DNA from: Microvelia longipes
Taxonomy: Eukaryota; Arthropoda; Insecta; Hemiptera; Veliidae
Assembly (NCBI GenBank): GCA_018340805.1
Contig: JACMZG010001908.1
Location: 18,185,095-18,249,094, forward strand
Length of the DNA stretch: 64,000 nt
Direction: 5' to 3'
A program made the position numbers and the translations under genes. The notes below the pieces were generated by a model. It was not told the origin of the DNA. It worked only from the letters and a program-made list of their open reading frames with translations, and did no database searches. Below are positions 11,440 to 22,790 of this stretch, piece after piece. The first letter of the stretch is position 1, and every line of letters begins with the position of its first letter.

Positions 11440-12535
11440 AATATTAATGGTAAAAGAAGACAAAGAAGTAATGGTGTTAATCAGTGGCGGACTGAGCCAA
11501 TAAGGCCCGAGAAGAGTTTGGCTTAAAAGGGCCCAAACCTACATATAAAGGGGCCCAATGGGGGGGGGTCTATATTACTTCCCAAGTAGAGAAGTCTACT
11601 TTTAACTAGAGTAGTATTATTGATTATAGTAAGCTTAATTTAATTTAAACTTTAATTTCATGTTTAATCAATTAAATCAAATATTATTTTATTTAAATAA
11701 ATTAAAATTAACTTAAGTGAATAAAATTAATAAGTAAGAATAAAATAAACTTAAGTTTATTCATTTAAGTGACATTTTTAACTAAGATATTTTATGTTCA
11801 ATCTTTAGGGCCCTTTCGTACTGCTCTAGGGGCCTGATCAATTATGTTAAGGGCCCTTGGAGGCATTAGTCTTCCGTCTAAGACCTTTAAAGGCCACAGT
11901 ATAAAGAATGGGGGCCTTAAAGGATCTAAATTTAGGTAACAAATTGAGGGCCCCTTTGACTCTTGTGTTATGAATGTATCAAATATTAAATATGTTAATC
12001 ATTTTTTTAATTTTCGTTGTTTTTTCTTTTGGTTTATTTTTGGCCCCTCAGGGCCCCAGGAGGGCTGCCGCCCTCGCCCTCAATGGCTAGTCCGCCCCTG
12101 TTGTTAATGATTCACGAAATAAACGAAAGAGAAATGGTAATACTGGAAACGAGGAAGTAAGGGTAGAAGTAAACAAAGAAGTGATGGCTGGTAGAAGCAA
12201 AGTAGTAAGGGCTGACGTAAACTGGATAATTATAGTAATTTTAGACGAAAAAGTAATCTGACAACTTATGGCGATTGCAAGCAAAGAAATAAGGTTAGAA
12301 GTAAACAGTGGAAGACAGAAGAAAATTCTAGCATAAAAGTATACAAAGAACTAAACGGAAAATTTATAGTAAATGTAGGGGTAGGAGTATATTGCGAAAT
12401 GATAGTAATAGCGAACGAAGAAGTAAAGGTACAACAAAATTGAGAAGTTGTGGTCGAATTGTTTTTAGATTCGATTGAAACGGCAGATGTGGACAAAGAA
12501 ATGATGGATGGCATCAGTAAATAAATAAGTAAGCC
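11440..12535. repeat. Degenerate GAAGTAA minisatellite, split by a hAT insertion
   Basis: Sequence of the type AAACAAAGAAGTAATGG...GGTAGAAGTAAAC recurs from 12105 to 12535 and resumes left of 11482. The hAT element at 11482-12100 interrupts it. Similar low-complexity sequence reappears near 16680-16800. Serine/threonine-rich ORFs on the minus strand (12087-12514) are readings of this repeat and not genes. Confidence 0.55.
11482..12100. mobile_element. Non-autonomous hAT element, 619 bp
   Basis: The ends are inverted: CAGTGGCGGACTGAGCCA at 11482-11499 against TGGCTAGTCCGCCCCTG at 12084-12100. The flanking 8-mers GTGTTAAT (11474-11481) and TTGTTAAT (12101-12108) match at 7 of 8 positions, as expected for an aged hAT target duplication. 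The interior is rich in GGGCCC blocks and carries no transposase frame, so it depended on an active hAT elsewhere. Confidence 0.85.
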
Positions 12536-12594
12536 TAGAAGGAATTTCGGATGTTAACAAATGTAAAAACTTTGATGTAAATCGTTTTATTCTC

Positions 12595-12760
12595 AGCGGT
12601 AACCTATCTAGGCACTGACCTCGATCGATGCTGCTTAACTTTTATGATCTAAAAATTTGTAGATCTACTTGCCTTATTATAATGTAACTCGGTGTACTTG
12701 TTAATTACGTAAGAAGATACACTTGAACCTAAGTTCAAGTCAATTAGATTATTACTATAT
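12595..12760 (-). repeat. 5S-like module, family copy
   Basis: Reading the minus strand from 12649, GATCATAAAAGTTAAGCAGC is followed by GGTCAGTGCC and the GGTTACCGC block, matching the 5S rRNA internal region (box A, intermediate element, box C). The upstream module (about 12660-12760 on +) matches 43075-43190 and 55266-55380. Family A is not attached here. Confidence 0.7.
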
Positions 12761-12837
12761 ATATTTCTCAGAATTATTAACAATAAAAATAAATATATGA
12801 AATTTAATAAATGAAGTATTAAAAGATACAATCAAGG

Positions 12838-12912
12838 AGTATATAGGTATACCTATCAAAGAGTATACCTATATACTTTTTGATACTATAGTATCAAAAT
12901 AATTCTGAGAAA
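12838..12912. repeat. Nested AT-rich inverted repeats
   Basis: AGTATATAGGTATAC and GTATACCTATATACT pair at about 12838-12881. An outer pair, TTTCTCAGAATTATT (12764-12778) and AATAATTCTGAGAAA (12898-12912), brackets the region. Confidence 0.6.
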
Positions 12913-13099
12913 TAATAATAATAATAGCTTACAGAAGGTGAAAAAAAGAGTGTGAGGGTATGACGCGACATTTCGACAAATCGTCATCAAGCTATTGAGT
13001 CGGTGCGTACTTGAGTTGTGGGCTTGACACTTCCGAGTGTCGAGTACTTACTTCTGGAGTAATTTTTCTAGTTAGTTTATATTTGATTTATTATTTCTC

Positions 13100-13106
<7 letters not shown>

Positions 13107-13161
<55 letters not shown>
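13107..13161. repeat. (AT)n microsatellite
   Basis: An uninterrupted AT dinucleotide run directly before repeat family G. Confidence 0.95.
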
Positions 13162-13164
<3 letters not shown>

Positions 13165-13735
13165 ACTATCTTTCGAACGGATTATTATTTTTTAATCAAA
13201 CTTGGTACAAGTTTGTGACGTGATTAACCCGGTTAGCTGAGTCAGCGAAATTTTCAAAAAATCGGCAAAACTCAGGGTTAATATTTTTTGCCGCAAAAAA
13301 GTTTAATATTTATGTTTTGTGAGACACTGAATCGAATGAAACCGGTCCGAAGTCGATACAACCACTCTAAGTGACCAAAAAGTCGAAAAAACCATTGTAA
13401 ATTACCGAAAACCAAAATTTAGGTCGATATAAATTAATTTTCGAGTAGGGTATCGTTTTCTATGTATTTTTGGGCACTATATCGAATGAAACCGGTCCAA
13501 AATCAATACGACCACTCTAAGTTACCAAAAAGAAAAAAAAGAAAACACCAAAAATTATCGAAAACCAAAATTACGGTCAATGATAATTAAATTTCGAGTA
13601 GGGTGTCGTTTCTCGTGTTTTTTGGGTCTCTGGGTTGAATGGCAGTGGTCCGGAGTTAATACAAGCACACAAACTCAGGATACCTGGGTTCAAATCCTGG
13701 TAGGGACGATACATTTTTATCGTTTTTTTACAACT
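13165..13735 (+). repeat. Family G: three 150-bp tandem units ending in a tRNA-like T-arm
   Basis: The block TCGAATGAAACCGGTCC recurs at about 13332, 13482 and 13635, each followed by an ACCACTCTAAG-like and an ATTACGGTC-like block, so the unit is about 150 bp. The array ends at 13688-13710 with GGGTTCAAATCCTGGTAGGG, which resembles a tRNA B box and T-arm. The same array, inverted, lies at 27415-27890. A tRNA-derived SINE with internal duplication is a reasonable reading. Confidence 0.6.
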
Positions 13736-13740
13736 ACAAA

Positions 13741-14484
13741 ATAATTCTGGCGCGGTGGTCCGCATGTCGGGCGAATTCCCTTTGGTTGCGTGTTTCCGGG
13801 CTTAACAACAATCCTGGTTGGAATGATAATTTTTATAGTTTTATGCATCATATAAGTTTACAACTGCTAAATAAATAATTCCGGCGCGGTGGTCCGCAGT
13901 CGGGCGAATTTCATTTATAATGCGTGTTTCCGTGCTTAACAACCCATTTCTTGCTTATAGTTCCGGTTCATGTTTTAGAACCTAAGCAGTTACTCAATTG
14001 TCAAGCACTCCTCGTGACTCACTTTGTCTGTATTTTTCAAAGGAAATGCGCTAATACCTTTAAAGATAACTGACTAAGCTTAAAGATAAGTAACTAAGTT
14101 TTAAACTAGTGCAAATAATAGTGCGTACTTCTAATTTTAGAACATAGTTTTGTACAACCAACTGAATAATTATGCGCATTTTCTTTGAAAAATACAGACA
14201 ATTTGAGTTACGAGCAGTGCTTGACAATTGAGTAACTGCTTAGGTTCTAAAGCATGAACCGAAACTATAAGCAATAAAAGGGTTGTTAAGCACGGAAACA
14301 CGCATTATAAATTAAATTCCTCCGTCTGCGGACCACCGCGCCGGAATTATTTTTTTAGTAGTTGTAAACTAATATAATGCATAAAACTATAAAAATTATC
14401 ATTCCAACCAGGATTTTTGTTAAGCACGGAAACACGCATCCATAGGAAATTCGCCCAACATGCGGACCACCGAGCCAGAATTAT
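13741..14484. repeat. 744-bp palindrome, family B copy 4 (nested)
   Basis: Paired positions sum to 28225 along both arms: ATAATTCTGG 13741-13750 with 14475-14484, ATCCTGGTTGG 13811-13821 with 14404-14414, and CCGG 13881-13884 with 14341-14344. The arms therefore kept register without net indels. The arm itself contains the GGCGCGGTGGTCCGC...GTGCTTAAC block twice, so one family B palindrome lies inside another. The centre (about 14060-14165) is unpaired, AT-rich and contains AAAGATAA repeats. No ORF is present. Confidence 0.85.
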
Positions 14485-14514
14485 TATTTTTGAATAATAA
14501 TTCAAAAATAAAGT

Positions 14515-14965
14515 CATTCTATAAAAACTAAACTAATGCTGATAATGCGACTTAAAATGACCTAATGAACTTGGCAATTCGTTGGTCTTACATACGACTA
14601 CATGCGTGGCAAATCTCAAACTGTTCAACAAATTTTTCACGTTTTATGAATTTTCTAGATTTTTGTTGAGTCATTATTGCGGGTTAATGACGTCATAAAA
14701 AAAAATAGATTCCAGATAGCACAATTAGGTATAAAGATTGATTTTCACACCAAGTTAACTTTATAGCATAAGTACACTGGGAGATACGATGATAACAGAC
14801 ACACACATACAGACGGACTACTTTGTGAAAATCACTCAGGAGGTCTTGTAAAACACATAAAACGGATGATTTAGGTGACATCCCGGTTTCGGATTTTTTT
14901 TTTGCAAACACAATAATTTTCCTATATACCTACGGTATAAATGAGGAAAAGTAAAAATAGTTAAA
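14515..14965 (-). repeat. Repeat family A copy
   Basis: In reverse order it shows the family A landmarks: CTACATGCGTGGCAAATCTC (about 14600), GTTTTATGAATTTTC (14641), GGGTTAATGACGTCAT (14681) and an ACACACACATACAGAC block (14800). It ends with CTACGGTATAAATGAGGAAAAG near 14930. It abuts the palindrome at 13741-14484. Small ORFs inside come from this repeat. Confidence 0.75.
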
Positions 14966-15867
14966 CTTACATGGCGGTAAAGTGATTGGAAATCATTTAT
15001 TGACTCGCTATCGCTCGTCAACAAACATATCGTCAACAGTCATAAAATTCTACTTTGCCATCCAGTAAAATAATTTGCTATATTATACATTAATTATAAG
15101 AAATAATTATCTTTACAACAAAATTAATAACTATTTGTTTCTTGTAAATTTGTTCGCATTTCTATCTTACTTTTCATCTTGTATTTTTCTCAACCATTAA
15201 CTTTTATAAACTTAGTTTCTTTGATTTCATTCATTTTTAACTAACTACAATAACTTGTTTAACAAATTGTAAAAAAAACTCTTATCAAAAGTTCTGGACT
15301 TGTTCGGAATCAAGATCAAATAGAGAAACGATAGGTAACCATAGCAACCGAAAACAATCGATCTTTTACTTGGTGAACCACTAACTCCTTGTCTCTCTTA
15401 ATGAAAAGGTATATCTGACTATCTGTTGAAATTCAGTGATAATGGAAAACTGATGTTGATTGTTTTTACTTTCCCTCGTTCGTTAAAATGAAAGGAAAGT
15501 GTTTGTAGGGAAATTGAAACCCATTTTCTTTTCTTTGTAATCTGAATGTATTATTTTTAATAGTATTTACTGTAGTAATATATTGGCGTGTACCTGTTAT
15601 TTGCTGTTGTATTGATTATTAATTTAATTAATATTGACAAATATAATATTAATAAATATTAATTTTATTTCATCTTAATATATTTTAAATCAATATTAAA
15701 TTAGCGTAATTCAATTTAGCATAATTCATTACTTCAGTGTTGTGGAGAAAAAATTATTTAATGTTTTATTGTTTTTTATAGTTTATGTTGAATTATTGAG
15801 GGGAGTGGAGGGGATCGATTTAGATTTACTTCCTGATAGCAAAAAATATGTCTGGAAAAAATGTAAT

Positions 15868-15884
15868 ATATATTATATATATAT

Positions 15885-15928
<44 letters not shown>

Positions 15929-15948
15929 TATATAATATAATATAATAC
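15868..15948. repeat. (AT)n microsatellite, interrupted
   Basis: Several AT dinucleotide blocks broken by TAATATA and TGCATATA. Confidence 0.9.
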
Positions 15949-15965
15949 AATACTGTCCTAGACTG

Positions 15966-16700
15966 ACAGGTCAAAAATGGTGAGCTAAGCTGGCACAAAA
16001 AGCGGACGGACCTCGATGTAGCTTCTTATAAGTTGGCATTCTAAAACGATTGGGACTGGTTTCAGCTCAATCGAACCATTGTAAGTGTCGCAATTGGCAA
16101 ACTTAAATATGACGTCATCACTTTTGAGTAAAAAGTTGGTTTCTTCTATTATAAATGATCTTGACACAAATTTAGACATCTGGGATTTTATAGCTGGTCA
16201 TTAAGTGTTTTTTGATTGTGCTGAAATCGAATTTTTTTTGTTTACTAAATATAGCTAATCTAATATTTAGTAAAAAAAAAATAGAATACTTTATGACCTT
16301 TTTAACCTGCTCTTATCCTTAAACACATAGGACCGTATTGATTTGTTAAAACTTAAGTCTATGTTGATCCTGTGTACTAGATGAAGGGAAGTATGCCATA
16401 TCAGGTTAAAAAATTAGTTGATCTGAATGTTGTACTAAATGCTACTTAAAAACTTTTTACGGCATCGACGGGGCTGTGAGGAGGTGATTGAAATTCGCTA
16501 AATACGTGGCAAAATGCCATGTTATAAGAAGTAATAATTAAACAATAGATAATACAAAACGGCAACAGTGTGGCCGCGAAGCGGCTACACGGGACACGGG
16601 AGTTACAGTTGTCCCAGTAACTGTTACAGTTACTCCCTTCTCCTTTTGGAAAACGGGAGTTAAAGTGAAGTAATAGTGGATGGAACCAAAGAAGTTAGGC
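15966..16700. other. Unassigned stretch with a GC-rich hairpin
   Basis: No exon was recognised. At 16569-16591 GTGTGGCCGC and GCGGCTACAC form a short hairpin, followed by near-repeats of GGGAGTTACAGTT. A GATGACGTCATA block near 16110 may be a family A relic. Confidence 0.4.
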
Positions 16701-17714
16701 TTTACGTAAACGGAGGAGTTGAGGTGGTAGGAGTATTATAGTAGTAATAAGTATAACTGAGTAATAAGTAATAGAGTATAACTGAGAAGGAATGGTAGTT
16801 GGAAAGCAATGATCTTTTTTAAATTAGTAGTCTAAGAAAGTAATTCGTTCAAGATGAATTCTCATTTATAATCTGTATCTTTCTTTGCTTCTATTTGGGG
16901 CTGAGCCACACCAAAGGTAAACTTTATAAAATATAATGTAAACAAGGATGGAATTGACTATTCAGTTGTGAAAGCTATAAATAAGCTGACCTAACCTTAG
17001 AGGTATCGTGTAGCCTAGACGGGTCTTTTATTGAAGCTTTACTGATATTACTACTTTGACCTCATACCGTATACATCGCTTAATGGAATCACTAAAGCAG
17101 CCACTAGTGACAAGCAAACTAAGCTTTTTGTTATCTGCTTGATTCGGTTTGCAACTTGTACTTTTGTGTCTAAATAAACTTAGCCAAACCCTTTCAGAAC
17201 AATTTCATTAATAATGATTATTTGACTTGTTTAAGAGCTTAGGCTCTAGGAGTCATAAAGTCTAATGGTTTAAGCAACCTGGTCTTAAACCATCTTCTGC
17301 AGATAATGTTTCGAGATACTTGTAGTCTCTACTTGGTTGTATCGATTTATCTTCATTTATACGTCCCCTTTGTTACCTTTGTTATAAAGGGTTAAAATAT
17401 CGAACAAAGTATTTTCGCCCTGGACTTACTGACCTAGCAGTTGAAGAGTAGATCTGGTTCGTCAAGGATTAGGTGGTCTCCGACACACTTAATCTTAAAA
17501 TTTTTAACTACCTTGTAACTTGCTTGTTAAAAAAAATCACTCTTGTGAATCCCTTTGCTTTTTAGGGTGGGAGAATAATAATATACTTATTACTTCTTGC
17601 TGAGAGTTCATCATTTATCTTATTTTCTCATATACAACTGCATATTCCCTCTTTAGAACCCCAATCCTTTTCCATAGAGTTATGAGTTGAAATGCTTTTT
17701 GTATCGCATTTAAT

Positions 17715-18120
17715 TTTTCTACTTTTCCTCGTGTGTACTCGAGTAAAAAATTGTGTTTCGGATTATACCTGAATTATTTGTTTCAGGTGTTTTTAAGACC
17801 TCCTGAGTGGTCATAAAGTTGTTTGTCTGTACAAGTGTAACTGTTATCATTATATCTCCTAACGTATTTATACTACAGACTTCAAGCTTTGTTCAAAAAT
17901 CAATCTTAGTTCTTGTTATGCTATGTGGAAAATATTGTTGTATGGCGTCATTAATTGACAATAATGACTCTGCAAAAATTTTGGGAAACGTGGAAAAAAG
18001 TTTTATCGATTTGTTCTGTTTCATCTCATTATCAGTATTAGTTCAGTTTCTTTCAAATAAATTACATACGTTTTTAAAATATTGTAAAAAATCGAAAAAT
18101 AATCTAATTAAGTTGATGAA
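17715..18120 (+). repeat. Repeat family A copy
   Basis: It begins with a CTTTTCCTC block and continues with TTTCAGGTGTTTTTAAGACC (17784), CCTGAGTGGT, GTTATCATTATATCTCC, GTATGGCGTCATTAATTGAC (17940) and TTATCAGTATTAGTTCAGTTTC. This is the same order as 50050-50400. The 105-codon ORF here is a reading of the repeat. Confidence 0.75.
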
Positions 18121-18149
18121 GTGATGCAGAAATATCTTCCCTTAGCTGG

Positions 18150-18300
18150 AAGGATGTTCTTCATTTTCTTAAAATCAAAGAAACTGGAGGTAGATGTGGT
18201 GGAGTAGACTGGAGGAATTGGGATAGGCAAGAAGGGCCCAACAACGTGGCCTGTTTGCCTGGCTTTGCCTCCCCACCCAATTATTACTACTACTTATAAT
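18150..18300 (+). pseudogene. LINE 3' end, same family as 7469-7850
   Basis: GAAGGGC...GTGGCCTGTTTGCCTGGC followed by TTGCCTCCCCACCC and an (ATT/ACT)n tail aligns with 7790-7857. Only the last hundred or so bases of the element remain. Confidence 0.6.
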
Positions 18301-18877
18301 AATAAATATAATAAGTTTCTAAGTAATTTGACCCTTAGTCAACAGATTCTGTTAATTTATTCTTTACTTCTTACCATCTCCTTGCCTTACCTTTTCCTTC
18401 TTCGTTAAATTTTTTTACCTTTTTACAACAACTTACCTTGCACAGTTGAATATTTATATAGCAATAAATTATTTCTTGAATTTATATAATTCTTCGTTAT
18501 ATTTCATTGATAACAGGTATTAGTGATAATATAGCGGCGTATTATAGCATTGGCTGAAAAGATTAGTTATGTTCTGGTATTTCTGTGCATTGTAATAAAC
18601 TAACTACGTACTAGCTCATTTGTTTCTTGTTATTTATAGTGTTATTGTTTATCGTCAGTTTATTTGACAATAAAATAAATATTCCATCTTCCATGGGAAA
18701 TCTCTTGAAAACAATCTATGTTGAACTATTTGATCAATTAGCTTGCGTTTACTGCTCCAAAGATGTGTAAGTTCTCGGCTTTTAGTGAATTATCAAAGAA
18801 AAAATAAGCTTATGAGATTTGGGTCATGGAGGGGGCTGGGGGGAGTTAGATTTCATGGAAAGAGGTTCTCCCTGATC

Positions 18878-18885
18878 ATGATATA

Positions 18886-18958
<73 letters not shown>

Positions 18959-18992
18959 ATATATATTCCGTTTCAATGGTATATATTATATA

Positions 18993-19037
<45 letters not shown>

Positions 19038-19061
19038 TATATATATATATTCCGTTTCAGT

Positions 19062-19160
<99 letters not shown>

Positions 19161-19235
19161 GGCCGTTTCAGTGGTCGTATATAAACATAAATATATATGA
19201 TATATATATATATATATTATATAATATTATAATAT
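18878..19235. repeat. Compound (AT)n array with CCGTTTCAGTGGT islands
   Basis: Long AT dinucleotide runs are separated by three copies of a GC-richer island, TTCCGTTTCAATGGT (18966), TTCCGTTTCAGTGGT (19049) and GGCCGTTTCAGTGGTC (19161). The inverse ACCACTGAAACGGCC is at 22720-22734 beside another (AT)n run. The 166-codon ORF is a microsatellite artefact. Confidence 0.9.
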
Positions 19236-19244
19236 ATATATAAT

Positions 19245-19400
19245 ATTAACCCTTTCTTGGATCGAAATGAAACTTGGTACAAAAATCAACCTTGTTAATG
19301 TCCCGAATACTATTGTTTATAAAGTATGTGTAATGTCATTAACCCACAAAAATAACCTCACAAACTTTTCAAATATTATGATTATTACGTCTAGACAATT
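19245..19400 (+). repeat. Repeat family A fragment
   Basis: ATGAAACTTGGTACAAAAATC (19267) and AATGTCATTAACCCAC (19330) are the middle landmarks of family A. The ends are missing. Confidence 0.6.
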
Positions 19401-20007
19401 ACCGTCTTTTAAATATCTAGCTTACTTAACTAACTAAATTATCGTCTAGCCAAACTAATTATAGCCTGATTTTAATTTAAACTCTCTCATTTGGATAACT
19501 TGCAGAGTTGCTACCTTATTATTTTAACGTTATCAAAACCGCAATTAGCTGAACTAGATTTACTTTAACGTAGGTCCGGTATTCTTAACTTACGTTATTA
19601 TTTTATTGTACAGTTGTTATTTGTAATGAGCATTTGTAGTAGTTTTGGCGCCATAAAAGGTTTAGAAGTACAGTTTTTAAATTTAATGAAAATTCTAAGA
19701 ATCGTATTATTTACTTAACAGTCGTTAAACAGCCTTGAAAACTTTTCATTTTTATTTCGACTCTCGATTGTTGGCAGTAGGTATAGAGTCTAATTGTTTT
19801 TCACAGTCAATTGATTATAACTTTCTTTCCATAGCTGATTAGCTGTTCATTCCATTCATTAAGGAACCATATGTGCTTTTATTCCATCTTTCTCTCACAT
19901 CATTCACTTTTGCCTTTTATTAGTTTTCCTTTATTCTTTTTATCTTTGGGAGATAATTAAGATCTAAGACTTTCCTTATGATGTTTTATTAAAACTATAC
20001 CATTAGA

Positions 20008-20202
20008 CGTTATTAAGGTAAAGCGCAGGTGGAGTGTATTATAATAATCAATACGAAAAAGCCTCTCTACAAAGTAAATTTAATAAAATTCAAAACCGAC
20101 TTTTACTTTGTCTTTAGGCACTGATGATGACCGTTTAGGTTGAAAGCCGGTTTTTAATTTTATTAAATTAACTTTTTGGATAGGCTTTTTCGTATTGATT
20201 AT
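20008..20202. mobile_element. Inverted-repeat element with hammerhead-like motif, copy 2
   Basis: A 25-bp perfect inverted repeat (TATAATAATCAATACGAAAAAGCCT near 20039-20064 against its complement near 20179-20203) forms the outer stem. CTGATGA at 20121-20127 and GAAAGCCGG at 20142-20150 carry the shared motif. TATACCATTAGA (about 19996) and TATACCATAAGA (about 20203) may be a diverged target duplication. As in copies 1 and 3, the palindrome has an extra tail on one side, here rich in GGTGGAGTG. Confidence 0.6.
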
Positions 20203-20209
20203 TATACCA

Positions 20210-21700
20210 TAAGAATACACATTGTACAATACTATAGTTATATCATGTTTTTAGCTATACGATAGCTAAAAATTAAGAGTTTTAAAAACTTACTACAATA
20301 TAGAGTGTATAAACCAGGTTTTCTTCGTCAGAACGTCGGACTTGCTTCACTCGTTCACAAGATGTCATAGTTAACTAGGTCCTACGGGGATATTACATTG
20401 GTTTTGCTTCGTTATTTGTTAGAAAGTAATATGTTATTCTTTATATGTTGTAAACGCTGTCTAATTAGTAAACTTTGTGTGATTGGTTTTCTCGCCCTTA
20501 TAATTAAAAGCAATATGTAAGATTTTACCTTGAGTTTTGGATTCGCTTCGGTTCTTCTTAAATTTTCAGAGAGCACTCAAAGAATGTGAAACAAAAAAAT
20601 AGGAATAATGAAAAATAGGTATAAAGGACAAATAGTGTTTTTGCAAAATAATCCTAAACCGGGATGAGCGCTATAAAGACTATGCTAAAAACATTTTACA
20701 TTCTATGGCTTGGTTTTGGAAATACATCAAAACCAAGCCTTACAACGAATTTTTTGAAAAACAAAATAAGAACTCACGAGAATTAAGGGATTAAAAGAGT
20801 TAAAGGAAGAAAGCTTTAAGCAAACGAGATTAGGTTTAATTTTGACAAAATTTAAAAGCCTAATAACTCTTTGAAAACCCTTTGGTCGGGTAAAAGAAAA
20901 TCATTTACAAGAAAAGAAGGATTTAGGCGCTTTTTCTTCTTCTTTAACTCTTCTTTCCTCTTCAATAATTCGTCCTTCCAGGTTTAATTCTTTTTGTGTT
21001 TAGGAATCAGTTAAATAAAGATTATTTTAGAGAATAATCTTTTAGGATTCTTAAGACGAATATTTCAATTAAAAATGCCTATTTCTTAAGTTGTTAATGG
21101 GATACTTCTCCAATAAAATTTGTTGTTCCCGTTTCATGTCCCCCATTTATTGCTGAAGGCTGACATTTTATACAAGTGCTAAGCAAATTAGGTAAAAATC
21201 TTAATTTACTCTTTAGTGAAAAATTTTAAAAAACAGTACGATTCTACTTGCCTGAATAGAATGTGAGTAAATTTTCGTCGGTTCAAAGTTTGGCTTTGTC
21301 TAATTGTCTATCCTTGCACAGGTATTTTTTTAAACATTTTTGGAATTACATGTTGTATCATTTAAAGAACTTAGAGTTTCGGGAGGGCGGCCTTATTTAG
21401 GTATCTTCTGGCCGACCTTGACAATCCTAGTAGACGCAGTTTTTGTGCTAAAATACGTTTGATGTGTAATAAAAAGAGCTACCAAAGACGGATGACTTAT
21501 ATAGTTCTTACTCGATCTATCTTTTACATTTTACGTAGAAAATCCAAATTAACAAACAAACCCTTATAATCCCCAATGCCTTTCTGTTCACATTTATAAG
21601 AATAATGTATACAGTATAGTTCCTCATAAATATCCTGTATATGTAGTGTTCTTAAATTTTCCCTTCAAATACCTTGAGTCCCCTTGTCTTATTTGAACTT
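20210..21700. other. AT-rich stretch before the first EVI5 exon
   Basis: No upstream EVI5 exon with matching phase (ending two bases into a codon) was recognised. Apart from the small hairpin at 20707 nothing stands out. Confidence 0.45.
20707..20741. repeat. Small perfect hairpin
   Basis: GGCTTGGTTTTG and CAAAACCAAGCC pair around a 9-nt loop near 20709-20741. No larger element was found around it. Confidence 0.6.
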
Positions 21701-21711
21701 CTATGTTTCAG

Positions 21712-21852
21712 GGCGGATCGGGATGGTGAGGTGGTAGGTAGCATGGTAGCTGAATGCAACAACAACACAACATCTAATCCTATAGAGTGCACCAACGGTT
21801 CAGCATCACCAGAAGAACTGGCGCTGCTCGCCAAACTAGAGGAGGCCAATAG
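21712..21852 (+). CDS. Evi5: EVI5 exon, N-terminal region
   Basis: The acceptor TGTTTCAG ends at 21711 and the donor GTAATT starts at 21853. The exon enters one base before a codon start and leaves two bases into a codon. It encodes 46 full codons, beginning ADRDGEVVGS, with an Asn/Thr-rich stretch, and ending PEELALLAKLEEAN. The ELALLAKLEE block is the start of the conserved pre-TBC segment of EVI5. Codon use is GC-richer than the surroundings, which supports coding. The split codon AG|G is completed by the exon at 28495, restoring Arg. Confidence 0.85.
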
Positions 21853-22029
21853 GTAATTTACCTCTCTCATATACATATTTAACTATTGCAGCACAGCATT
21901 TGCGCCAGGTTTCCGAGGCGATTTATTTATATTAATAAAGTAAATTAGTGCTAAAACGTAATTGCTTAATCGAAACCATTAACTTTGTATCCTCATAAAT
22001 ATATTCCTAATCCGTGACTGTTTCGCGGT

Positions 22030-22200
22030 CGTATGGTTGTTATCCTTTAGCAGTTTGTCGTATTAGTAGTTTTGTAAGGGGCATACTGCCAAGGTGTAAC
22101 CAAACTTCCAAATGTATTAGTCAAAATTATAACGCGGTGGTCCGCATGCCAGGCAAATTTTCTTCAGAATGCGTGTTTTCGTGCCTAACATGTATTTATT
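22030..22200 (+). repeat. Repeat fragments (family E piece and family B end)
   Basis: The block around 22030-22125 resembles 26500-26600 and 40895-41000 (TTGTCGTATTAGTAGTTTTG). At 22135-22192 GCGGTGGTCCGCATGCC...GTGCCTAAC is a single family B arm. The ORF over it is not a gene. Confidence 0.55.
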
Positions 22201-22234
22201 GCTTATTAAATTTCAAAAAATAATAAAACGCAGA

Positions 22235-22400
22235 ACAATATTGCGATCAATTTGAGATTTGCCACGCATGAATAGGACTAACATATGTGCCAAGTTTCAT
22301 ATCAGAATTTTTAGTTTAAGTTTAGTTAGATTTTAAATTTCATATCATCAGATTTAGTTAATTTTTATTAAATGACTTGTCTTCGTATTAACTTTTGTAT
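22235..22400 (+). repeat. Repeat family A fragment
   Basis: TTGAGATTTGCCACGCATG, ACTAACATATGTGCCAAGTTTC and a diverged TTAGTTAATTTTTATTAAATG block correspond to the 3' half of family A as seen near 50290-50400. Confidence 0.6.
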
Positions 22401-22630
22401 CTAATTATTTTCTTTAAATCTAAGAAAGAATTTAGTCTTACTAGTTTTTCAAAGAAAAACTAGTAAGGCCCTATCAGTCTCAAGCCCAGACAGACTAGAG
22501 ACATTGAGATGCTGGTGAGCCTAATGCAACCGAAGGTTCTAGTAAAACTGGAGCACTGGTTCCATACCTTCGCAGCCCTCATAGGAATTAAACACTTCCC
22601 TAATACCTTCGTTTGTTCTACAAAAACACC

Positions 22631-22633
<3 letters not shown>

Positions 22634-22687
<54 letters not shown>

Positions 22688-22790
22688 CACATATATATTT
22701 TATGTTTTTATATACGAGGTACCACTGAAACGGCCTTTTGTCGCACTCATGGGCCCAAATCTCGACAAGCCACCTCATTAGCAAAATATT
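22634..22790. repeat. (AT)n microsatellite inside an unidentified repeat
   Basis: About 55 bp of AT repeats is followed by TACGAGGTACCACTGAAACGGCC (22713-22735), the inverse of the islands at 18966-19175. GC-richer sequence at 22490-22630 appears to belong to the same element. No family was recognised. Confidence 0.6.

Noticed and set aside
12087..12514. Ser/Thr-rich minus ORFs that look like a mucin
   Set aside because: They are readings of a degenerate GAAGTAA minisatellite interrupted by stops, without splice signals.
15742..15945. Possible exon containing GIDLDLLPDSKKYVWKK
   Set aside because: The 5' part is AT-driven, no partner exon of matching phase was found, and the end runs into an AT microsatellite. 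It remains only a weak possibility.
17807..18124. 105-codon + ORF resembling a membrane protein
   Set aside because: It coincides with a family A repeat whose other copies have stops in this frame.
18743..19243. 166-codon + ORF rich in Ile-Tyr
   Set aside because: It is a reading through an AT microsatellite; only the first 45 codons lie outside it and they show no domain or splice support.
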